Positions 62,756-64,000 of a stretch of 64,000 nt of DNA are shown here, piece by piece. Position 1 is the first letter of the stretch; each line of letters starts with the position of its first letter. The DNA is from Chryseobacterium piperi (GTDB lineage: Bacteria > Bacteroidota > Bacteroidia > Flavobacteriales > Weeksellaceae), in NCBI RefSeq assembly GCF_002285635.2, contig NZ_CP023049.2:3286001-3350000 (forward strand), in the 5' to 3' direction. Position numbers and translations under genes: made by a program. The notes beneath the pieces are model-generated. The model was not told where the DNA came from and searched no databases. It worked only from the letters and a program-made list of their open reading frames with translations.

Positions 62756-63712
62756 TTATTCTATTTTAACTTTTGCTTTCGGCTTTACTGCCGGTTTTTT
62801 TTCAGATGTCTTTTTGGTTTCCTTTGGTTGGGTTGTCGTTTTTGGTTTGGCACTTTCCTTTGGCTTAGAGCTTTGCTTTTTTGCCTCTGTAGGTTTTAAT
62901 TTAGTTTCTGTTTTCTTTGCTAATACCGGCGGTGGAACTTTTGCTAATTCTTTCCGTCCGGCACTTAAAATACTGTCATTTTCCTTAAAGCGAGGGTTTA
63001 AAGTGGTGACAATCTGATTCTGGTATTTTACAGAAATCATATTGTATTTCTGAGGATCCTGATAAACAAGATATTTCTCAACAAATGCCTTAAAACCTTT
63101 TACTTTAAGCTCAATATTATCTAAATCTCCAATTTCCACCTTATAGTTGGCTTCACTGGTGAGTAGATTGTAGTCGTCTTTATCTTTTGAAATTCCGATA
63201 AAATATCTTTTACTGAAATCATCTTTATCGATTTTTTCCACAAGCTCAGCCAGCTTTTTATATTCATCAGGCTTTACATTACCTGTCACCAGCATACAAG
63301 GATGAGAATAGGTTTTTGAAATAGGAAATTCTACTCCTTTTTCATCTACGTAAAAATCTCTACCTTCTTTATTTAATCTGAAAACAGGAACTCTTTGCTT
63401 GATATCCAAATTGAGTTTTCCGTTCAGGTTTAAATATACATTGGCACTATCGACAGCCGGCAGGGAATTAATCTTTTTTTCCAGAGCAGGTATATTAAGG
63501 TCTCCTACCTTCCCTGATGGGTTTTCCTTATTTACAATAGCTCTGATGTCTTTCTCATCGATAAAGTAAACCGGAGTTTTTTCATTCATTTTTACAGAAA
63601 TCTTATTATCCGTAATCTTCTGACCACTGAATTTCTTCAACGAGAAACTCAGCAGGAATCCAAGAATGATTACTGTGATAGCAATTTTTAATATTCTGTA
63701 TTTATTTTTCAT
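62756..63712 (-). CDS. ftsQ: Cell division protein FtsQ/DivIB
   Basis: The 318-residue protein has a single N-terminal membrane helix (ILKIAITVIILGFLLSFSLK), a POTRA-like and FtsQ domain (YFIDEKDIRAIVNKENPSGK, VDSANVYLNLNGKLNLDIKQ, DFYVDEKGVEFPIS) and a very basic Lys/Pro/Thr-rich tail of about 60 residues. It links the cytoplasmic division ring to wall-synthesis enzymes. Position directly before ftsA supports the call. Confidence 0.92.
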   Translation of the reverse strand: MKNKYRILKIAITVIILGFLLSFSLKKFSGQKITDNKISVKMNEKTPVYFIDEKDIRAIVNKENPSGKVGDLNIPALEKKINSLPAVDSANVYLNLNGKLNLDIKQRVPVFRLNKEGRDFYVDEKGVEFPISKTYSHPCMLVTGNVKPDEYKKLAELVEKIDKDDFSKRYFIGISKDKDDYNLLTSEANYKVEIGDLDNIELKVKGFKAFVEKYLVYQDPQKYNMISVKYQNQIVTTLNPRFKENDSILSAGRKELAKVPPPVLAKKTETKLKPTEAKKQSSKPKESAKPKTTTQPKETKKTSEKKPAVKPKAKVKIE

Positions 63713-63796
63713 ATTTTTTTGTCATGCATTGAGTACAATGTATTGATGATTTTGTAAGGCATACATTCATTAATACTTTAATACATTACTATTTTT

Positions 63797-64000
63797 TTAC
63801 AATTTAATACTTAACCATTCACAAATCGGATCGTATAGGGTATCTATATTTCCGGCACCAACGGTAAGCAGTATATCAAAATCTTTTTCTTTTATTTTTT
63901 CAAATGCCTCAGTTAATGTTGATGCTTCTTTTTTATTTAAGGTTACTTTTTCTAATAACCATTTTGATGTGATTCCCTCAAAATTTTCCTGTAGCTCTCT
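63797..64000 (-). CDS. murC: UDP-N-acetylmuramate-alanine ligase, C-terminal part
   Basis: The last 67 codons of a gene that continues beyond the window. The end reads RELQENFEGITSKWLLEKV, later DFDILLTVGAGNIDTLYDPI and CEWLSIKL. The GAGNID(T/x)L ending is typical of MurC, and murC precedes ftsQ in the Bacteroidota dcw cluster. The enzyme adds L-alanine to UDP-MurNAc in peptidoglycan synthesis. Confidence 0.88.
   Translation of the reverse strand, partial: RELQENFEGITSKWLLEKVTLNKKEASTLTEAFEKIKEKDFDILLTVGAGNIDTLYDPICEWLSIKL

Overview
The window looks like a chromosomal segment of a Flavobacteriales/Weeksellaceae bacterium, most likely Chryseobacterium or a close relative. Signs of this are low GC, Bacteroidota-type promoters (TAnnTTTG boxes), a SusC/SusD pair, a T9SS sorting domain, signal peptides of the MK(K/T)..SAQ type, and the murC-ftsQ-ftsA-ftsZ division cluster with a long Bacteroidota FtsZ. 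Most of the window is ordinary housekeeping or niche-adaptation DNA. The segment from about 3.7 to 19.7 kb is different: it is bounded by insertion-sequence material and holds a four-gene toxin operon.

Central discovery (5.4-17.4 kb, minus strand). The first gene (12586-17439, 1617 aa) is a botulinum-neurotoxin-like (BoNT-like) protein. It starts with a light-chain-like zinc protease domain with HELIH at residues 234-238, a candidate third zinc ligand at E284/E285 and an RKGY motif at 386-389 matching the BoNT Arg/Tyr pair. A Cys419...Cys442 loop rich in basic residues, equivalent to the BoNT nicking loop, follows. Next come a translocation-domain-like region with a hydrophobic hairpin and then, instead of a clostridial receptor-binding domain, beta-trefoil (ricin-like) lectin repeats with QxW motifs. 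The second gene (7184-12484, 1766 aa) is a paralogue whose protease-like domain carries HNLLH instead of HExxH, the same relationship that NTNHA has to BoNT. Its N-terminal ~310 residues resemble a bacterial class I terpene synthase fold with eroded metal-binding motifs, a fusion I do not know from any BoNT/NTNHA family. Two small secreted proteins (6629-7180 and 5407-6471) complete the operon. BoNT-like genes have been reported in Chryseobacterium piperi, as I recall, so the family may be known; the domain fusion and accessory genes deserve checking.

Layout. 0-3.7 kb: glmM end, Crp/Fnr regulator, quinone-oxidoreductase-like gene, TPR protein. 3.7-4.7 kb: an IS1595-type element. 4.7-17.4 kb: a small orphan gene, then the toxin operon. 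17.4-19.7 kb: AT-rich DNA with a long palindrome, a broken ORF and an IS982-type relic. 19.8-29 kb: alpha/beta-hydrolase-like protein, two tandem copies of a Leu-Gly-Leu tRNA set, DUF3127 protein, aat, EamA transporter, ankyrin protein and a frameshifted catalase, a decayed IS1595 fragment joined to a PepSY relic, a frameshifted MocR-type regulator and a GNAT acetyltransferase. 29-38 kb: a probable organophosphonate/phosphoester uptake and degradation cluster (secreted phosphatase-superfamily enzyme, PhnX-like HAD, HpnW-like FAD enzyme, MFS-like transporter, TonB receptor, XRE-cupin regulator) with a shared candidate operator. 38-42 kb: two-component system, a small orphan gene and a DUF1275 membrane protein. 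42-47.8 kb: mutL, rhomboid, two tandem endo/exonuclease/phosphatase proteins, two lipoproteins. 47.9-56.4 kb: a polysaccharide utilisation locus (susD, susC, GH2 beta-galactosidase). 56.4-64 kb: GH3-family enzyme, bacilliredoxin, GatB/YqeY protein, ftsZ, ftsA, ftsQ and the 3' end of murC.

Several genes are broken by single frameshifts or small deletions (catalase, MocR regulator, PepSY protein). Without reads I cannot separate real decay from assembly error. All family assignments come from reading motifs by eye; no search was run.
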